This document shows positions 46,605 to 59,028 of a stretch of 64,000 bases of DNA, in pieces; the stretch's first letter is position 1; the number at the start of each line of letters is the position of its first letter. Location of the stretch: assembly GCA_035610835.1 (NCBI GenBank), contig CM069445.1, positions 38,392,656-38,456,655 on the forward strand, read 5' to 3'. A program made the position numbers and the translations under genes. Source of the DNA: Ophiura sarsii (Eukaryota; Echinodermata; Ophiuroidea; Amphilepidida; Ophiuridae). Below the pieces are notes generated by a model, which had not been told where the DNA came from, did no database searches, and saw only the letters and a program-made list of their open reading frames with translations.

Positions 46605-48213
46605 GAAGAGTAGCGGATGAAGCTAAAAAGAGGGTCTACAGACTGAGCAGCAAATCCTATCCCTACATGTACCTACACCAATTTTCTATATCAGTGCAGA
46701 CCCCTACAGGGTGAGTCCAAAAAAAAGTGTACTCAGAGTAAAATAATTATTAAAAATATTTGTTATCAGAATATGAAGGCAACCAATGTATGCGCAACCT
46801 TCCAACGGCTAAAAAAAACCCATTCTGCGTGACCCAAACTTCCATGCCCCCACCCTGAAAATCTAATGTTGCGTCCCTCAGCAGCAGTCACTCTTTGACA
46901 GCAGCAGTTCAAGCCTACTATACGATTATGAAGGCAAAATATAGTGAAACCAAAAACAGTTGAGTGAACTTAACCAGAACATTCCATTTACTTATCATGC
47001 TTATGTTATTTTGTTATTATTTACAGTTTATGACCCTCAACCAAGTCTGGGCAATTTCCCCCCTTATATCCTGTTTACACGAGAGCCGTAACACCCAGCG
47101 CTCAACCGTAACTGATTGCCATATATATGTATACAAACCGCAACAACCCCCACTAAATTCAGTTGTATTTGTTTACTGGACTTCACTGAACAAACTCAGA
47201 AAAAGTAATGATCCAACACGTCAAATTCAATAGACAAAATGCAAAATCAATACAACAAATGAACAAATAAAACACATGGTACAGACAGGACCAATCCTAC
47301 ACTTGACCCCTACATATTTGCCTGTATTATTTAGATAACACTGATATAAATTGGGACCAAACTTATTATTTGCTTGAGCTCACACAAGTGTGTAATTTGT
47401 ACCATGCAAATTATGTCATATCCTGTCAAATTGTCAATACAAATTTTAATGGGACTACTATGATTATGTCAAAAATCTTTGGAAACGAGCAGTAAAACCG
47501 GTCAAATATTAGCGGTAATAACACACAATAGAAATGTTGGCATAAATAAGATGAAAGACTTTTCAGAGTCTGGGAATCATGAAGAACTTTTATTTTTGCA
47601 GTAGACCAAAATAGTAGGAATTTAGGAATGAAAACTTATCAAATGAAAATGAAAATGAAAATCTTTCATGATCTTTCATGCCCTTTGAAAGTTAAAAGTT
47701 TGGCATGCTGACTGATTTGGGAAAAGTTCACATAAGGCTGGGTAACATTGAGGGGGTACTCACCACATATGTGCCTGCAGAATGATGATGTCTTTTAACC
47801 CTAACCCCTGTACGGCGTGATTTGGGAATAACATGGGACGGGTGAAAGTCCGGCTGTGCCCGTGCCGCATATTATACCGAGTCTTCTGCATGGAAGTCCT
47901 GCACCTACTTGATCGTGCCACAGAGTCAGTTTAGAAAAATCTTACGATTTTCCTCAACATATGATAGCCCATCTGATTGCACCATGAGGTACATTGTAGA
48001 CTGGGGAAGCACACGCTACAAGCAGTGTTTTGTATTGATGAGAAAGGTTAGGGTTATTAAACCTGTTTAACTTGAAATGCAACATTTTACAGCGCAGACT
48101 TAAAAGTTATGACAAAACCCCTAAATGTTTATCCTCTGCTGACCCCAAATGGACCAGTTTTATCCTACTCCTACCAGTAGGACAGTAGTAAATGTAATCT
48201 AAGGTGACTAACC
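46605..48213. other. Intergenic, no gene seen
   Basis: An 89-codon plus frame at 46964-47233 has no recognisable feature. The GAAAATGAAAAT run at 47640 is trivial. Confidence 0.45.
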
Positions 48214-48214
48214 A

Positions 48215-48488
48215 CAATGTTAGAAAAAGTGTTCGAACACTTAGTAGGCCTAATGTAAAGTCATCCCCCTTTCCCCCCTGATCAATGTTGAGTCGCCCAA
48301 CTTGCCAAACATCAGCCCGTGGCCTAGCAACATTGATTGGTGGGGGAAGGGGAGGGGTATATTGAAGGGGGGCTTTCAGGCTAGCAGATGCAAATTGGTA
48401 TTTTCACATGACTCTAAAAATGCGTACTATAGGGTAATTAAACGGTGCAAACAATGGTCAGTGTTCGAACACCATTTTTCTATGATTG
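48215..48488. mobile_element. Array-boundary inverted-terminus element, copy 1
   Basis: Left CAATGTTAGAAAAAGTGTTC and right (reverse complement) CAATCATAGAAAAATGGTGT, followed in both by TCGAACACT. The arms include perfect palindromes AAGTGTTCGAACACTT and GTGTTCGAACAC. The inner arms CCCCTTTCCCCCCTGATCAA and TTGATTGGTGGGGGAAGGGG pair again, so the element is a double hairpin. Noncoding; superfamily unknown. Confidence 0.82.
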
Positions 48489-48870
48489 TGTATAAAATCG
48501 CTTCCTTATAAAAGGAAATCATCTAAATTTGGTTTTTGGCGTGTATCTCCAAAAGACTATAAGCTATTCTTCTGAGATTTGGCATGATTATCAGGATGGT
48601 TTAGGCCCGTCATCGTGTGTAATATGAATGGGAACGGTGAATGTTAAGGAATTGTTCGTACGATTGAATTGTTGAATATATCTAAATGTGTGTAAATGTA
48701 AAGGTCATTATGATTATGTATCTTGTCATATACTTGAAATGTATAGCATTACCGACACCAAATACATAGTGAATAAATTATTGTGACTGTTAAATTCTGA
48801 GGTGTTTGTATTTAATTTAATTAATGTGACGACTTAATCCAAACACATTTCAACTCTGAAGAGGGACGAT

Positions 48871-48991
48871 TTAACGCTTTCCACGCGGTATACGCAAAGC
48901 AGATTTTTCAAAAACATTTCAACTTTCAAAGTCTATCTCAAGGATTACTGGACCAATACTAGGCACGTTTGTACTTATTTCAATGCATTTC
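48871..48991 (+). mobile_element. Truncated TTAA-CACTTTCCACGCGG MITE in array unit 1
   Basis: Starts TTAACGCTTTCCACGCGG and matches 7172-7416 through TACTTATTTCAATGCATTTC, then stops. Present at the same place in units 2 (51108-51228) and 3 (53335-53455), so the insertion and truncation predate amplification. Confidence 0.8.
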
Positions 48992-49780
48992 AGTAAAGTA
49001 GGGCATGATCTAACTAATAAAGGTCAAGAACATTGTTCATGTCAAGTGCTAACTATAACAAATTGATGGATTTCTAAACATTCAATTGATGTTTTACTAT
49101 GTGTTAATTATTATATGGTTTTAGCATGAGTTAGGCCTAATCGAACTTTTATTAATATGCGTAATAATTGAGCGTGTCACTACATCTTTTCTGCAATACT
49201 ATTTTTCCGACAACAAATTATGGTCAGTAATCATCTCTTACATTATTAAAATAATGTTCTCTCAGACTGATGACGCAAAACTATAGCCTACATTGATCAA
49301 ACGGGTTCTATTGATGATTTTGGTAAATGGTCAACCGTTAACGTTTTACCATCATCATGCTCATAGACAAACACGCACTTTGAACGATTCACCAACAAGT
49401 AAAATTATATACTATAGTTTCTTTTTTTAAAAGACGGAGAATCGTTGCAGTGTGTGTTATGCCAATGAGAAATCGCCAACGTTTTACCTTTACCATCACC
49501 TTTCAGCTTTCCGTGCATTGCATTTGTAGATATGTTGTTGCTCTCACTAAACTTTGTTCAGTCTTTTAAGACTCAAGGTGTTCCTATTGGATGTGTATCT
49601 GATAGGCTAATCCAAACAAGTCATTGATGTCATGTATCAATTCAATGGAATGTAGAATAGGTGAGTGCCAATCATGTTACAAACACCTTAGTAGTCCGTT
49701 CCGCTCTGTTTTACGGATACACTTCATATATTCCATCGAATGCAATAGTATCTTTTCTGAAAACCTTTCACTATCAACAC

Positions 49781-49895
49781 CTCGTTTAGCTCAGTCGATA
49801 GATCGCTCGCTTGTTACCAAACCTATATTTAATGGTAGTGGGTTCGAATCTGTCATTGGCCTATCTTACTTTTATTACTTATTCTTTTTTTTTTA
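49781..49895 (+). tRNA. tRNA-like Pol III module, array unit 1
   Basis: TTTAGCTCAGTCGATAGA fits an A-box and GGTTCGAATC (49841-49850) an excellent B-box about 50 bp later. A ten-T run at about 49885-49894 would end Pol III transcription. The acceptor arms do not pair and the anticodon arm is disrupted, so this is a tRNA-derived (SINE-like) or pseudo-tRNA module, not a working tRNA. Confidence 0.55.
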
Positions 49896-50056
49896 AATTC
49901 TCTTCTAGATCTTATTTTCATTCATGTATTTTTATTTATTCTTTTTATTCATTTCTTTTTCTTTTTTCTTTTTATGCTATGACGTGATGCTAATTAATGT
50001 TCATAACAATATATTCTATCATTGTGGCGTGGGCATTTGGTGCTATAGTGGTTATT

Positions 50057-50075
50057 GCTATCTACCGTAGATAGC
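50057..50075. repeat. Perfect palindrome GCTATCTACCGTAGATAGC
   Basis: Nine-base arms around a single C. Repeated at 52294-52312 and 54521-54539. The arms are the same word as in the 23107-24351 satellite core. Confidence 0.85.
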
Positions 50076-50450
50076 AGTTAGGGCCTATATGCTATATAGT
50101 ATGTACATGACTTAGATATTACCCATGAACTCGCATTCGAGTTTGTATCAACGTTTAGATGAAATTGGTTGTCATTAATACCAAAATATTACATGTGTGT
50201 TCCATTTATTTAACCGTTACCTGTACATATACGAATTGCGCCATTCTAAATATGTTGAAATTTGAAGGAAATATTGGTTGAAAATCATCATTTTGTAAAA
50301 AGTACTTAATATTTATTAATAATATTAAGTGGTCTTATTGCGCATTGTATACGCTACAATGTGTGAAAATCACATTGATATCGATTGAGTGGTTCTCAAG
50401 TTATGATGTAAAACGTGAGGCATGACAGCGCGTGTTTTCAATAGCTCAGA

Positions 50451-50725
50451 CAATGTTAGAAAAAAGTGTTCGAACACTTAGTAGGCCTAACATAAAGTCA
50501 TCCCCCTTTCCCCCCTGATCAATGTTGAGTCGCCCAACTTGCCAAACATCAGCCCGTGGCCTAGCAACATTGATTGGTGGGGGAAGGGGAGGGGTATATT
50601 GAAGGGGGGCTTTCAGGCTAGCAGATGCAAATTGGTATTTTCACATGACTCTAAAAATGCGTACTATAGGGTAATTAAACGGTGCAAACAATGGTCAGTG
50701 TTCGAACACCATTTTTCTATGATTG
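50451..50725. mobile_element. Array-boundary element, copy 2
   Basis: Same structure as 48215-48488, with one more A in the left arm. Lies at the junction of array units 1 and 2. Confidence 0.82.
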
Positions 50726-51107
50726 TGTATAAAATCGCTTCCTTATAAAAGGAAATCATCTAAATTTGGTTTTTGGCGTGTATCTCCAAAAGACTATAAG
50801 CTATTCTTCTGAGATTTGGCATGATTATCAGGATGGTTTAGGCCCGTCATCGTGTGTAATATGAATGGGAACGGTGAATGTTAAGGAATTGTTCGTACGA
50901 TTGAATTGTTGAATATATCTAAATGTGTGTAAATGTAAAGGTCATTATGATTATGTATCTTGTCATATACTTGAAATGTATAGCATTACCGACACCAAAT
51001 ACATAGTGAATAAATTATTGTGACTGTTAAATTCTGAGGTGTTTGTATTTAATTTAATTAATGTGACGACTTAATCCAAACACATTTCAACTCTGAAGAG
51101 GGACGAT

Positions 51108-51228
51108 TTAACGCTTTCCACGCGGTATACGCAAAGCAGATTTTTCAAAAACATTTCAACTTTCAAAGTCTATCTCAAGGATTACTGGACCAATACTAGG
51201 CACGTTTGTACTTATTTCAATGCATTTC
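51108..51228 (+). mobile_element. Truncated TTAA MITE in array unit 2
   Basis: Same truncated copy as 48871-48991. Confidence 0.8.
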
Positions 51229-52017
51229 AGTAAAGTAGGGCATGATCTAACTAATAAAGGTCAAGAACATTGTTCATGTCAAGTGCTAACTATAACAAAT
51301 TGATGGATTTCTAAACATTCAATTGATGTTTTACTATGTGTTAATTATTATATGGTTTTAGCATGAGTTAGGCCTAATCGAACTTTTATTAATATGCGTA
51401 ATAATTGAGCGTGTCACTACATCTTTTCTGCAATACTATTTTTCCGACAACAAATTATGGTCAGTAATCATCTCTTACATTATTAAAATAATGTTCTCTC
51501 AGACTGATGACGCAAAACTATAGCCTACATTGATCAAACGGGTTCTATTGATGATTTTGGTAAATGGTCAACCGTTAACGTTTTACCATCATCATGCTCA
51601 TAGACAAACACGCACTTTGAACGATTCACCAACAAGTAAAATTATATACTATAGTTTCTTTTTTTAAAAGACGGAGAATCGTTGCAGTGTGTGTTATGCC
51701 AATGAGAAATCGCCAACGTTTTACCTTTACCATCACCTTTCAGCTTTCCGTGCATTGCATTTGTAGATATGTTGTTGCTCTCACTAAACTTTGTTCAGTC
51801 TTTTAAGACTCAAGGTGTTCCTATTGGATGTGTATCTGATAGGCTAATCCAAACAAGTCATTGATGTCATGTATCAATTCAATGGAATGTAGAATAGGTG
51901 AGTGCCAATCATGTTACAAACACCTTAGTAGTCCGTTCCGCTCTGTTTTACGGATACACTTCATATATTCCATCGAATGCAATAGTATCTTTTCTGAAAA
52001 CCTTTCACTATCAACAC

Positions 52018-52132
52018 CTCGTTTAGCTCAGTCGATAGATCGCTCGCTTGTTACCAAACCTATATTTAATGGTAGTGGGTTCGAATCTGTCATTGGCCTA
52101 TCTTACTTTTATTACTTATTCTTTTTTTTTTA
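52018..52132 (+). tRNA. tRNA-like Pol III module, array unit 2
   Basis: Identical module to 49781-49895 in the second tandem unit, T run included. Confidence 0.55.
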
Positions 52133-52687
52133 AATTCTCTTCTAGATCTTATTTTCATTCATGTATTTTTATTTATTCTTTTTATTCATTTCTTTTTCTT
52201 TTTTCTTTTTATGCTATGACGTGATGCTAATTAATGTTCATAACAATATATTCTATCATTGTGGCGTGGGCATTTGGTGCTATAGTGGTTATTGCTATCT
52301 ACCGTAGATAGCAGTTAGGGCCTATATGCTATATAGTATGTACATGACTTAGATATTACCCATGAACTCGCATTCGAGTTTGTATCAACGTTTAGATGAA
52401 ATTGGTTGTCATTAATACCAAAATATTACATGTGTGTTCCATTTATTTAACCGTTACCTGTACATATACGAATTGCGCCATTCTAAATATGTTGAAATTT
52501 GAAGGAAATATTGGTTGAAAATCATCATTTTGTAAAAAGTACTTAATATTTATTAATAATATTAAGTGGTCTTATTGCGCATTGTATACGCTACAATGTG
52601 TGAAAATCACATTGATATCGATTGAGTGGTTCTCAAGTTATGATGTAAAACGTGAGGCATGACAGCGCGTGTTTTCAATAGCTCAGA

Positions 52688-52962
52688 CAATGTTAGAAAA
52701 AAGTGTTCGAACACTTAGTAGGCCTAACATAAAGTCATCCCCCTTTCCCCCCTGATCAATGTTGAGTCGCCCAACTTGCCAAACATCAGCCCGTGGCCTA
52801 GCAACATTGATTGGTGGGGGAAGGGGAGGGGTATATTGAAGGGGGGCTTTCAGGCTAGCAGATGCAAATTGGTATTTTCACATGACTCTAAAAATGCGTA
52901 CTATAGGGTAATTAAACGGTGCAAACAATGGTCAGTGTTCGAACACCATTTTTCTATGATTG
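52688..52962. mobile_element. Array-boundary element, copy 3
   Basis: Junction of units 2 and 3. The 10-base loss of unit 3 lies just outside its right end (GTGTATAATCGCTTAAGG). Confidence 0.82.
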
Positions 52963-53334
52963 TGTATAATCGCTTAAGGAAATCATCTAAATTTGGTTTT
53001 TGGCGTGTATCTCCAAAAGACTATAAGCTATTCTTCTGAGATTTGGCATGATTATCAGGATGGTTTAGGCCCGTCATCGTGTGTAATATGAATGGGAACG
53101 GTGAATGTTAAGGAATTGTTCGTACGATTGAATTGTTGAATATATCTAAATGTGTGTAAATGTAAAGGTCATTATGATTATGTATCTTGTCATATACTTG
53201 AAATGTATAGCATTACCGACACCAAATACATAGTGAATAAATTATTGTGACTGTTAAATTCTGAGGTGTTTGTATTTAATTTAATTAATGTGACGACTTA
53301 ATCCAAACACATTTCAACTCTGAAGAGGGACGAT

Positions 53335-53455
53335 TTAACGCTTTCCACGCGGTATACGCAAAGCAGATTTTTCAAAAACATTTCAACTTTCAAAGTCTAT
53401 CTCAAGGATTACTGGACCAATACTAGGCACGTTTGTACTTATTTCAATGCATTTC
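53335..53455 (+). mobile_element. Truncated TTAA MITE in array unit 3
   Basis: Same truncated copy as 48871-48991. Confidence 0.8.
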
Positions 53456-54244
53456 AGTAAAGTAGGGCATGATCTAACTAATAAAGGTCAAGAACATTGT
53501 TCATGTCAAGTGCTAACTATAACAAATTGATGGATTTCTAAACATTCAATTGATGTTTTACTATGTGTTAATTATTATATGGTTTTAGCATGAGTTAGGC
53601 CTAATCGAACTTTTATTAATATGCGTAATAATTGAGCGTGTCACTACATCTTTTCTGCAATACTATTTTTCCGACAACAAATTATGGTCAGTAATCATCT
53701 CTTACATTATTAAAATAATGTTCTCTCAGACTGATGACGCAAAACTATAGCCTACATTGATCAAACGGGTTCTATTGATGATTTTGGTAAATGGTCAACC
53801 GTTAACGTTTTACCATCATCATGCTCATAGACAAACACGCACTTTGAACGATTCACCAACAAGTAAAATTATATACTATAGTTTCTTTTTTTAAAAGACG
53901 GAGAATCGTTGCAGTGTGTGTTATGCCAATGAGAAATCGCCAACGTTTTACCTTTACCATCACCTTTCAGCTTTCCGTGCATTGCATTTGTAGATATGTT
54001 GTTGCTCTCACTAAACTTTGTTCAGTCTTTTAAGACTCAAGGTGTTCCTATTGGATGTGTATCTGATAGGCTAATCCAAACAAGTCATTGATGTCATGTA
54101 TCAATTCAATGGAATGTAGAATAGGTGAGTGCCAATCATGTTACAAACACCTTAGTAGTCCGTTCCGCTCTGTTTTACGGATACACTTCATATATTCCAT
54201 CGAATGCAATAGTATCTTTTCTGAAAACCTTACACTATCAACAC

Positions 54245-54359
54245 CTCGTTTAGCTCAGTCGATAGATCGCTCGCTTGTTACCAAACCTATATTTAATGGT
54301 AGTGGGTTCGAATCTGTCATTGGCCTATCTTACTTTTATTACTTATTCTTTCTTTTTTT
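54245..54359 (+). tRNA. tRNA-like Pol III module, array unit 3
   Basis: Same A-box and B-box as the other units. The T run is interrupted by a C (TTTCTTTTTTT), the clearest difference between units at this module. Confidence 0.55.
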
Positions 54360-54914
54360 AATTCTCTTCTAGATCTTATTTTCATTCATGTATTTTTATT
54401 TATTCTTTTTATTCATTTCTTTTTCTTTTTTCTTTTTATGCTATGACGTGATGCTAATTAATGTTCATAACAATATATTCTATCATTGTGGCGTGGGCAT
54501 TTGGTGCTATAGTGGTTATTGCTATCTACCGTAGATAGCAGTTAGGGCCTATATGCTATATAGTATGTACATGACTTAGATATTACCCATGAACTCGCAT
54601 TCGAGTTTGTATCAACGTTTAGATGAAATTGGTTGTCATTAATACCAAAATATTACATGTGTGTTCCATTTATTTAACCGTTACCTGTACATATACGAAT
54701 TGCGCCATTCTAAATATGTTGAAATTTGAAGGAAATATTGGTTGAAAATCATCATTTTGTAAAAAGTACTTAATATTTATTAATAATATTAAGTGGTCTT
54801 ATTGCGCATTGTATACGCTACAATGTGTGAAAATCACATTGATATCGATTGAGTGGTTCTCAAGTTATGATGTAAAACGTGAGGCATGACAGCGCGTGTT
54901 TTCAATAGCTCAGA

Positions 54915-55189
54915 CAATGTTAGAAAAAAGTGTTCGAACACTTAGTAGGCCTAACATAAAGTCATCCCCCTTTCCCCCCTGATCAATGTTGAGTCGCCCA
55001 ACTTGCCAAACATCAGCCCGTGGCCTAGCAACATTGATTGGTGGGGGAAGGGGAGGGGTATATTGAAGGGGGGCTTTCAGGCTAGCAGATGCAAATTGGT
55101 ATTTTCACATGACTCTAAAAATGCGTACTATAGGGTAATTAAACGGTGCAAACAATGGTCAGTGTTCGAACACCTTTTTTCTATGATTG
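54915..55189. mobile_element. Array-boundary element, copy 4 (end of array)
   Basis: Homology to the array stops at 55189, exactly at the terminal CTATGATTG of the element; the next base begins unrelated sequence (CAGGTAGG). Confidence 0.85.
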
Positions 55190-55636
55190 CAGGTAGGTTA
55201 TGGTGAGGATTGAGAATGGTGTTCAAAGACAGGGCTCAAGGTCAAAGTTTAATGTCCAATGGTGCCCTGAATGACCGGTTCAATGATAAAGGTTAACGAT
55301 ATCGTATGGTTTCAAAATCAAGAATTAGTTGTCCATTGCTTAATTGCGGGATAATGAATGAGAATCTATAGTAATTACACATTTTCTCTGGCTATATTTT
55401 TCATTCTTTTTAAAAGTTGTGTATCGATGTGTTTACTTATAGGATATGGAGGTATCCTTTTGGCTTCATGAGCCAATGAGCCAATGAGTCAATGAGCCAA
55501 TGAGTCAATGAGTCAAAAAACTTAAGAGGTGATTAAAATATTTAACAGTAAATATCATTATTTCAAATAGCGTTAACTTTCCAGAGCCTTAGTAGAATAC
55601 GCTCCATGAGACAGATCATTACCCTGCCCAGGCTGC
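55190..55636. other. Intergenic with a 10 bp microsatellite
   Basis: GAGCCAATGA/GAGTCAATGA units repeat about five times at 55470-55515. No gene. Confidence 0.7.
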
Positions 55637-56330
55637 CTAGCTGCATCCTCAACCGATAGCAGATGCCGACTGGTTTACACCCTCATCAAACATGGAAAGC
55701 TGGGATAGACCAAGATGGTACCTTTTTACCGTCTATGGATAGACACACACAATGACCATCACATCGGTTGGGATTCTAATCATTATCAATCACACGTATC
55801 AGAATGTGAGATTGCCTTCTCTGAAAATAAATCCACGTAGAAAGATCATTAAACCCTATGCCATTAAGACGGTATACGGGGGTGTGCCGCTCTAATGGGT
55901 AGCTTTGTTGGCACAAAATCGCTAAACATGGGGTATGATTTTGTGCTGGTAATCCCTAATAATGGGGTCACTTTTTACAAATGGGTCTATTTTCGCGATT
56001 TTTGTGTCTATTTTCGCGAAAATGTGCAAAAATTAGGTATATTTTTCCGAAAATGTGCGAAAATTGGGTCTAAAATGAAGCAAAACCCCTAAAAATAGGT
56101 ATATTTTTTTCCAAAATCACCCCTAAAAATGGGTAGGGGTTTTGAATCTCCAGCGGCACACCCCGACCAAACTAAATCCCCCCCCCCCCCCCGGGCATTT
56201 CCTCAGCAGATGGCAGATTGACCAGGTTTATCCCCTCATCAAACATGGATAGCTGGGATAGGCACAAAATGACCATCACATTCACATTCGGTGGATTTCT
56301 AATTATCATTCATCTCCTACTGACTGAATG
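55637..56330. repeat. Diverged direct repeats around a MITE
   Basis: CCTCATCAAACATGGANAGC plus TGGGATAG and ATGACCATCACAT occur at about 55640-55800 and again at about 56195-56325, flanking the element at 55877-56165 and a 15-base C run (56178-56192). Confidence 0.7.
55877..56165. mobile_element. 289 bp MITE, CGGGGGTGTGCCGCT termini
   Basis: Left CGGGGGTGTGCCGCT and right AGCGGCACACCCCG are inverted. Inside, TTTTCGCGA and AAAATGTGCGAAAA words and GGGTNTATTTT units recur. A 65-codon frame within is not a gene. Confidence 0.78.
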
Positions 56331-57067
56331 AATTGGCTTTTAAATTCTGTTGTAAGTACAACGTACACAGTAACTTTCTGAGCTTGTGTTATGTGTTGTT
56401 AGTGTGTACATAATTATTAGGTATAGTTACCTAGGCTGGTCAACTCAACTGGTGGAGTCACGAGGGCTTTCCTTTATAAGGAAGCAAAATTGTGGTTTTG
56501 GGCAATTTTTTTTCCTCAAAGCCAGGACAAAAAAGGACTAATTTAGTCAAAACAAATTCCTTCTTCGTGTGAAAAAACACCATCCTCTTCTGTGTTATGG
56601 TATTTCACAAAGAACATTTTGAAACTAACATTAAATCAAAATTCAGGTTTATTAATGAAAGAGAAATATTTTAAAGTTGGAACAAACTTATGAACTACCA
56701 GACAAATTATTTGATGCCTTACATCAAGTAACTATCAATATAATATAGTGTACAATTTTCTCTCCATCTATCAGTCTCAAGACGCCCACACCATCATCAT
56801 AATCTTGTCCGTTTATTTGCGTAACTATACACAACAGATAAGATGCCACACTTTGACATCCTTATATCAGTAACAGATACGTCATCTTGATACAGGGTGT
56901 CCCAATGCCATAAAAGTGATCAATGGTAAAACATACACTGTTTATAATGAAATGAAAAGGCCAAAGGTTTAATAAAGTTAACCTATCTTTTGTATCATAA
57001 GTCAATCATCTAAATTATATGCTATATATTTGCATGTCCAATGCTATCCAATGATCTGCTAGTTACA
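56331..57067. other. Intergenic, no gene seen
   Basis: A CAGGGTGTCCCA word at 56895 resembles a transposon terminus without a partner. Confidence 0.45.
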
Positions 57068-57264
57068 TACTGTAAAACAATTTGATTTCACAGCAAGTTA
57101 ATTAAGCGAATTCAGCAAAAATTTAGCAACTTTTGCTGCAATTTGATGTCACTAATTTGTATCGTCTTCCCAAAACCATTACAAATAATTTAATTTGCCG
57201 AATTGGATCTCCAAGCGAAATTAGCTAAATTAAATTGCTAGGGAAATTAAGTTGTTTTACAGTA
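57068..57264. mobile_element. MITE, TACTGTAAAA family, copy 3
   Basis: Left TACTGTAAAACAATTTGATT and right (reverse complement) TACTGTAAAACAACTTAATT, with AATTTAGC/GCTAAATT words inverted inside. 197 bp. Confidence 0.78.
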
Positions 57265-57408
57265 ATATAACTGTCTGCCACTGTCATGCCCTTCACAGGT
57301 AATGTTAGCAAATGGTCTTTTATGAAATAAAGTGCAATGTCAAATGGCTGCGAAGGGTATATTCAGTTAGTTTTTAGGCAAGACCTTCACAGAATTTGAT
57401 TATCATTC

Positions 57409-57668
57409 TTAGCACTTTCCACGCGGTTTTTAGTTTTACCATACAAAACAGATTTGTCAGAAACCTTTCCCAACTTTCAAGGTCCATCTCCAGGATTACT
57501 GAACCAAAGCATATTCAACCTTATTTGAATGCACTATCCAATGCTCCAATGATCTGCTAATAATAGTGCATTTCTCATGGTGATTCCAAATATGGTAATA
57601 AAAGTAATAATTTTGACATTTTTGAAACATTTTGTGAAAATGTGGAATGTCGTCTGCAGATGCCTATC
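57409..57668 (+). mobile_element. MITE, TTAA-CACTTTCCACGCGG family, right end degraded
   Basis: Starts TTAGCACTTTCCACGCGG and ends soon after GTCGTCTGCAGATGCC, where the right terminus is lost. It carries a short insertion around 57530-57565 that repeats GATCTGCTAATAAT-like text present near 57050. Confidence 0.75.
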
Positions 57669-58088
57669 AAATAGTTTTCTAAATCACCAAGAAACAGGAA
57701 GCCAATGTATGGTACGAAAACATCGTAACTGACAAGAAATGCTACTATCTCAGTTAATCAGTAGTGTATCCTATACACTGTATTGATAACTGTCTTCTTA
57801 TCTCCATCTCTAGTCTATGGGCCATATGGATCTTCTGTATTTATTATTATATGGATAATGTGTTTGTGTTACTTTGTGTCAGTCAAATAAGAGCGGAGTC
57901 GGAATAATATCAACCAATCATTGCGACTTAAACATAGATGAGAGAATATTATCTGCTCACATAATAATCATGCATTTATCGCCAGCTTAATAAACTTGGG
58001 TTACAAAATCCAGGGATAATGTGCTCAAACTTGCTGGATATGAACATTCATGTTATACAACTGGAACGAAAACACCGTCGTGCACCAG

Positions 58089-58451
58089 TTTAAAGGCATA
58101 TTATGCGATCTTTCCATGGGACACCCTCTATCCTTGGGGTTTTTTTTAAAGCAGAATTTCTTGCAGATTTACATTTCTGATCATAAATCATAAATATGTT
58201 CGGAGTTACATAGCGATACGCTTCCAATTCATGGTTTAATTGATATTGTCCTGCTGCAGGACAGTTTATTTTCATTCTAAATTCACTCTAAAACTACAAT
58301 TTTGAAGTAATTAGGAATCGTATCACCCTGTAACTCAGAATGTATTTATGATTTATGATCAGAAATGTAAATCTGCAAGAAAATCTGCTTTCAAAAAAAA
58401 AAATCAAGGATAGAGGGCGTCCCATGGAAAGATCGCGCAATATGCCTTTAA
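58089..58451. mobile_element. MITE, TTAAAGG family, copy 2
   Basis: Left TTAAAGGCATATTATGCGAT and the complement ending ATGCCTTTAA at 58451; inverted arms of about 120 bp. Centre GTCCTG/CAGGAC is palindromic. Related to 11784-12138 over its full length. Frames on the minus strand are shadows. Confidence 0.87.
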
Positions 58452-59028
58452 TTTTGTGGAACCTAATCACGAGTAAAGTCAAATCAGTGCTCTTATAATA
58501 TAACTAGAAGTCTAGTAAAGTGACAGATGTGATATCAAACCATTTTTTCAATTCTAAATCTAAGCAACAACATTTCAGTTTTCAAATTTATGTAACCCGA
58601 ATATTATCGCAGAGGGTTCGTTATACGAAAACAAAAGACATTTGAGACGAACCTTTCTCCTTCATGTATGACTCTTTTATATCAGCACTCATCTCATCTC
58701 AGATCAATACCATCAGCTGTATTAGTATAACCCCAATTATCAGATTTCTTTCCCCGTTAATTTTGACAAAAGGAAACCTGGGGGGCAACTGTTGGAGCAG
58801 GTGTTACGAGAGATGTATCTCTTTATTATCGTAAATAACTTTACATAGAGAACTGAAATATAGCTTTGCTATTTGGATTTTGCTGCTTTACTTACTTAAC
58901 TGCTGCTGTAGTGCTTATTTTGGTAAAAGTGGAATTGTTTACGTTATGCAATTGTTTGCGCTTTTTGCCAACCGTAACGGTTTCCGGTGGGGGGGGGGGG
59001 GGGGGGGGGGGGGGTTGCACTAATTTCT
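58452..59028. other. Intergenic with a 26-base G run
   Basis: G run at 58989-59014 immediately before the hairpin at 59029. No gene. Confidence 0.6.

Larger units (their letters stand above)
48214..55189. repeat. 2.2 kb tandem array, three units plus partial fourth
   Basis: Units start at 48214, 50450, 52687 and 54914 (lengths 2236, 2237, 2227, then 276 bp). They differ at only a handful of positions: a one-base A-run change and TGT/CAT change near the start of unit 1, a net 10-base loss at about 52967 in unit 3, and a few substitutions near 54230-54355. Every unit opens with a 274 bp inverted-terminus element and the partial unit consists of just that element. Each unit also holds a truncated TTAA-MITE, a tRNA-like module, a T-rich tract and the palindrome GCTATCTACCGTAGATAGC. 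Repeated 69-90 codon frames are shadows of the array. Confidence 0.96.

Noticed and set aside
48302..55206. Four copies of a 67-87 codon frame and three of a 90-94 codon frame, apparently conserved
   Set aside because: They are identical because the 2.2 kb units are near-identical DNA, not because of coding constraint; the frame ends change with small indels (units 3 and 4).
56895..56910. CAGGGTGTCCCA as a transposon terminus (also CAGGGTGTCTCA at 3125)
   Set aside because: No matching inverted end within a few kb and no flanking duplication; short enough to be chance.
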